A DNA stretch of 64,000 bases from Nereida sp. MMG025. GTDB taxonomy: Bacteria > Pseudomonadota > Alphaproteobacteria > Rhodobacterales > Rhodobacteraceae. The position numbers were made by a program, and so were the translations under genes. Position 1 is the stretch's first letter, and the number at the start of each line of letters is the position of its first letter. The notes under the pieces are model-generated. The model searched no databases, was not told the origin of the DNA, and worked only from the letters and a program-made list of their open reading frames with translations. Shown here one piece after another: positions 60,915 to 64,000 of this stretch. Location: positions 124,001 through 188,000 of the forward strand of contig NZ_JAKFZN010000001.1 of assembly GCF_021654165.1 (NCBI RefSeq), read 5' to 3'.

Positions 60915-63900
60915 TCAGAACTTGGCGATGATGTTGATAAACGCCCCTTTGTCATCATAGGTCAGATCGGTCAGATCATCGCTGAACGTGCCAAAATTAT
61001 AGCCGACACCCAGTTTCACATTTTGACCGACGTGTTTGTACACAGCACCAAGTGCGCCGATTTCCGTTGTGCCAGCTTGGTCCAGCTCGAGCGAGCGTAA
61101 CTCAAACAACATGTCCCATTCAAACGGCAAATGATAGCGCGCGTTCAGAACCGCAAGAATGGCATCGTTGTCCACCATCGGCGTCGATCCATCTGCTGGA
61201 CCACTTTCCGACAAACGCATGCCCAGTTTGCCACCAACGGTCCAACGCTCGGTCAGGTCATAGTCGGCATCAATGCTGAACACATGGCTTTTCTGGATCG
61301 GGCCGCGGTCATCATCGTTATCAAGTTGCTGACCGTAGCTGTCATCGAGATAGCGATATTGCAGCAGCAGGTTCAGGCGTTCATTGGCCACAGGCCGATA
61401 GGCATACCCCAAGGATAGGTCGAGCAAATCGCCCTCTTCCACAATCCCGCCGTCACTGTTGGTGTCCGAGCCAAGGAATTTGAACACAAGGCGCTGGTCA
61501 TCATCGATTTTATAACTGGCGGTGCCAGCGACCAGAAGTGTTTTACTATCCAGCGGTGATGTCGTTGAGACGCGGTCTTCCGTGCGGTATTCCAACCGCG
61601 CAGAGGCTGTCAGCGCGATATCTTCATACCGCACGCCGAACGACACCGCACGGCGATCAAAATCACCATTGATATCATCGCGCACCGTGCCGTATTCAAA
61701 CGCCGTCAAATAGCTGACATATGTGGTTGGATCATAGGTCACACCATATGCGGAACTTAGCGATTTGTAGCGGCCAAATGTGTCGTAGGTGTTTTCACCA
61801 AACATCGACACTTTTTCGCTGATCTTGCGTTCACCGCCCACGATATAGCGGCCCTGATCGCGACCTGTTTCGCTTTGGCTCAGGCCTGCAATTTCGCGCG
61901 ATTGGTCCAGCTCGTAGCCGAAATAAACGCTGTCGCCGTTTTCTTTTTCGTTGCGGACCAGAATCCGGGCCCCTGCGCCCAGATCACCGTCAGAGATTTC
62001 GCCTTCAAGCGACCAGCCTGTGTCCCAAGTGTATTGCCCGCCGATGCCGTAGCGGTCGTTCTCTGGCAAGTTGCCCGAATGGTCCAAGGTCGTTTGTGCA
62101 AAGGCATAATACGTCAGCTCGTCATTGGGTGTCATCGTCAGGCGCAGCGCCGCATCGGTGCGCCGCCCGTCGTCTGATCCGCCGCGACGTTCAAGGCTTT
62201 CGACACCAAAGCCCAATGCCACGGTGTCCGAGACTTGATACTCGACTTCGGCGCCGCCTTCGCGGTCAATTTCGCCTGCATCGTTTTCATAGTCATCGTA
62301 ATAAAACGACAGACGCGTGCGGTCCGACACCTGCACGTCAAAGGCCAATCCATACAAGGTTTCGTCGCTGCTGGTTGTGTAGTCCTGGGTTGAAAAACCA
62401 GCCGTGCGTTCTTCAAAATAAGCGCGGATCGATCCGTCACGGTCCCACCCAAGATCGCGTAGGGCTGCGCGTCCTTCGACAGATACGGCCTCTCCCGATC
62501 CTGCGACAGCCGCAATTTCGGAAAACGCAAAGCCGCCATCTGTGGACACATTGCTGGAAAAGCCGGGGCCATCGCTTTCGGCGTATTCAAGGCGCAAAAA
62601 GGTCTCGTCGTTCACGTGATAGAGCAGATCAACGCCGTAAGCCGATTGGTCGCCTGCGTCACGTTCTTCGGTCATATAGGTCGCGCCAAAGCGCAAGCGG
62701 TCGGTCAGCCACCCTTCCCCGCGCAAGCCATAGGCAAAGTCGTCGATGTCGGTGCCTGTTGGCGTATATTCATATTGCACCACAAGGTTCACATCGGCCG
62801 CACCGTTGATTTCGGTTTGCACCAAGCCGTTGCTGCCTGTCCCGCTTTGCAGCGGACGCGCAAGGGTAACGATACCTTGGATGTAGTTGATGTCATAGTC
62901 GCGCCCCGCGACAAGCCTGCGCGTTTCTATGACACGCCCCGTTGAGGCATCGCGCACCTGAATAGATATGGTCTCACTGGCGATCCCGATGTCCTGACGG
63001 CGCAGGAAATAGACCGAGCCACCTGTGCCGCGAAACACATCGCGCACCGGCACCCGTTCGGGCTGTGCGGCGTAGGCATCAAAGCTGAACCGCGCTTCGC
63101 CCTTGGATGTGACCTCGCCTGTTTCGAGATGTGTGCGCAATCCGTAAAGGGTGCGGTCATTGCGCAAATATCCTTCGCCGCCCAAACCAGCGCGCCAATC
63201 GCCCCAAACCACATAGTTGTTTTCTTTTTCGATGCGCACATAGAGCTTGCCGCTGGTGGGTGTGTCATCGACGATGGTGCTGTCGTCGCCATAGGTCGGG
63301 TAGAGATCATCTGGGTCAACACGCAGCAAAACGGACCGTGGATCGCGCTCGTCAAGGTCGCGGAAAATATCGCTCAGATCGCCCTCGCCCGTATCGACCT
63401 GCCCTGTGATTTCCACACCATTGGCGCGGCGGCCTTTGATGTAACCTGCGATGCGGCCAGTGGTGTAGGTATCCTCGCCGTCCAGATCGCTGTCGCGCCA
63501 GCCCAGTGTGACTTCGGCTTGTCCGACATAAAACCAATCCGCGGCCGGCACATCGACCTCGCGCACGATGTCGATGTTCTGGCCAGCGCCTGTGACACCA
63601 ACATCAACGGCATGCTGGCCCGGTGGCAGGATGCGTTGCAGCACAAATTTGCCAGACGGATCGGGCCGCACGTTTTCGCCCAAGGTTTGCACGCGTGCGC
63701 CCTGCGGCACCGAATTGCCCGAAATCGTGACTGCCCCGCCATAAACAGGGATCCCCCGCCGCACAGCGCTGTCATTGCCGTCTTCAACCCCGTCCGCCAG
63801 ATTGCGCGCGTCGCCACGGCTCAAAACGAGGGGGGCCGTTTCGTCATAGCGGCCGCGGTCGTCGTAAACACGGTGCACCACGGCGATGTTATTTCCTTCG

Positions 63901-64000
63901 GGCATGGTCAGGCTGATCTGACCATTGGGTGCGATGTCGGAGCGTGCCAAAAGCTTGGGACCACCACGTGCGTTCAAATCAAGGATACGCACCTCGCCGC
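60915..64000 (-). CDS. Large outer-membrane beta-barrel protein (5'-truncated)
   Basis: More than 1025 residues of a protein whose start lies beyond the right window edge. The first visible part has immunoglobulin-like or carboxypeptidase-regulatory-like segments (VTISGNSVPQGARVQTLGENV, GKFVLQRILPPGQHAVDV). From about residue 270 a long series of alternating strands follows (GEARFSFDAYAAQ, DVNLVVQYEYTPTG, LRLEYAESDGPGFSS), ending in INIIAKF with a terminal Phe recognised by the Bam machinery. No TonB plug is visible in this part. The family is not recognised; a surface or secretion-related barrel is possible. Confidence 0.75.
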   Translation of the reverse strand, partial: GEVRILDLNARGGPKLLARSDIAPNGQISLTMPEGNNIAVVHRVYDDRGRYDETAPLVLSRGDARNLADGVEDGNDSAVRRGIPVYGGAVTISGNSVPQGARVQTLGENVRPDPSGKFVLQRILPPGQHAVDVGVTGAGQNIDIVREVDVPAADWFYVGQAEVTLGWRDSDLDGEDTYTTGRIAGYIKGRRANGVEITGQVDTGEGDLSDIFRDLDERDPRSVLLRVDPDDLYPTYGDDSTIVDDTPTSGKLYVRIEKENNYVVWGDWRAGLGGEGYLRNDRTLYGLRTHLETGEVTSKGEARFSFDAYAAQPERVPVRDVFRGTGGSVYFLRRQDIGIASETISIQVRDASTGRVIETRRLVAGRDYDINYIQGIVTLARPLQSGTGSNGLVQTEINGAADVNLVVQYEYTPTGTDIDDFAYGLRGEGWLTDRLRFGATYMTEERDAGDQSAYGVDLLYHVNDETFLRLEYAESDGPGFSSNVSTDGGFAFSEIAAVAGSGEAVSVEGRAALRDLGWDRDGSIRAYFEERTAGFSTQDYTTSSDETLYGLAFDVQVSDRTRLSFYYDDYENDAGEIDREGGAEVEYQVSDTVALGFGVESLERRGGSDDGRRTDAALRLTMTPNDELTYYAFAQTTLDHSGNLPENDRYGIGGQYTWDTGWSLEGEISDGDLGAGARILVRNEKENGDSVYFGYELDQSREIAGLSQSETGRDQGRYIVGGERKISEKVSMFGENTYDTFGRYKSLSSAYGVTYDPTTYVSYLTAFEYGTVRDDINGDFDRRAVSFGVRYEDIALTASARLEYRTEDRVSTTSPLDSKTLLVAGTASYKIDDDQRLVFKFLGSDTNSDGGIVEEGDLLDLSLGYAYRPVANERLNLLLQYRYLDDSYGQQLDNDDDRGPIQKSHVFSIDADYDLTERWTVGGKLGMRLSESGPADGSTPMVDNDAILAVLNARYHLPFEWDMLFELRSLELDQAGTTEIGALGAVYKHVGQNVKLGVGYNFGTFSDDLTDLTYDDKGAFINIIAKF

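Noticed and set aside
1-64000. Mobile elements, CRISPR arrays, tRNA or rRNA genes
   Set aside because: No transposase or integrase, no regularly spaced repeats, and no tRNA-like cloverleaf or rRNA segments were found by eye; a tool-based scan was not possible.

Overview
The window is a chromosomal segment of an alphaproteobacterium, almost certainly a member of the Rhodobacterales (Roseobacter clade). The strongest indicators are the block dusB-ntrB-ntrC-ntrY-ntrX-trkA-trkH-hfq-hflX, an NtrC that lacks the sigma-54 contact loop (as in Rhodobacter capsulatus), the DUF6477/DUF6456 pair, fused ispDF, a class I PPK2 and a non-pyrrolysine MttB-family methyltransferase. I see no transposase, integrase, prophage, CRISPR array, tRNA or rRNA gene. 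This is a gene-dense housekeeping region with short intergenic gaps and many overlapping start/stop pairs.

Layout. 0-2.4 kb: end of a polyamine-type ABC operon (two permeases, ATPase), closed by a bidirectional terminator. 2.4-12 kb, mostly minus strand: TetR regulator and PPK2, a lipoprotein hydrolase overlapping metA, an unassigned P-loop NTPase, two EamA exporters flanking a FadL-like porin, a DUF218 protein and guaA. 12-17.3 kb: MttB-like methyltransferase, DUF6477 and DUF6456 proteins (the latter behind two perfect DnaA boxes), lipA, a 58-residue membrane protein and hpt. 17.3-22.7 kb: a COQ10/RatA-like protein, an MmgE/PrpD protein, amtB, cinA, pgpA and ispDF. 22.8-34.7 kb: the nitrogen two-component systems NtrBC and NtrYX, potassium uptake TrkAH, hfq and hflX in one orientation. 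34.7-43.2 kb: penicillin-acylase-type hydrolase, SYLF lipoprotein, hemB, a small membrane protein and mfd. 43.2-50.7 kb: MFS exporter, DsbA/FrnE-like thioredoxin and acyl-CoA synthetase in an overlapping operon; a divergent XRE-cupin regulator; then a solute-binding protein followed by three tiny lipoproteins and an aquaporin. 50.5-57.2 kb: a candidate small RNA, bdhA, a patatin, DUF502, pseudouridine catabolism (psuK, psuG), DUF4198 and HupE/UreJ proteins. 57.2-64 kb: rpsB-tsf with leader and attenuator hairpins, a 0.38 kb non-coding interval, an atypical LuxR protein with aroQ, and the C-terminal part of a very large outer-membrane beta-barrel running off the right edge.

Functional themes are nitrogen sensing and uptake (dusB-ntrBCYX, amtB), cell-envelope proteins (FadL-like, SYLF, micro-lipoproteins, large barrel) and central metabolism. 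I see no obvious new multi-gene defence or mobile system. The most promising under-described items are the row of micro-lipoproteins embedded at the end of the binding-protein gene (48.2-48.6 kb), the promoter-hairpin-terminator unit at 50.54-50.63 kb that looks like a small RNA, the tandem DnaA boxes at 14.25 kb, the switch-like rpsB leader, and the LuxR protein with a non-canonical ligand pocket. Functions are assigned by reading motifs; no alignments or searches were run.
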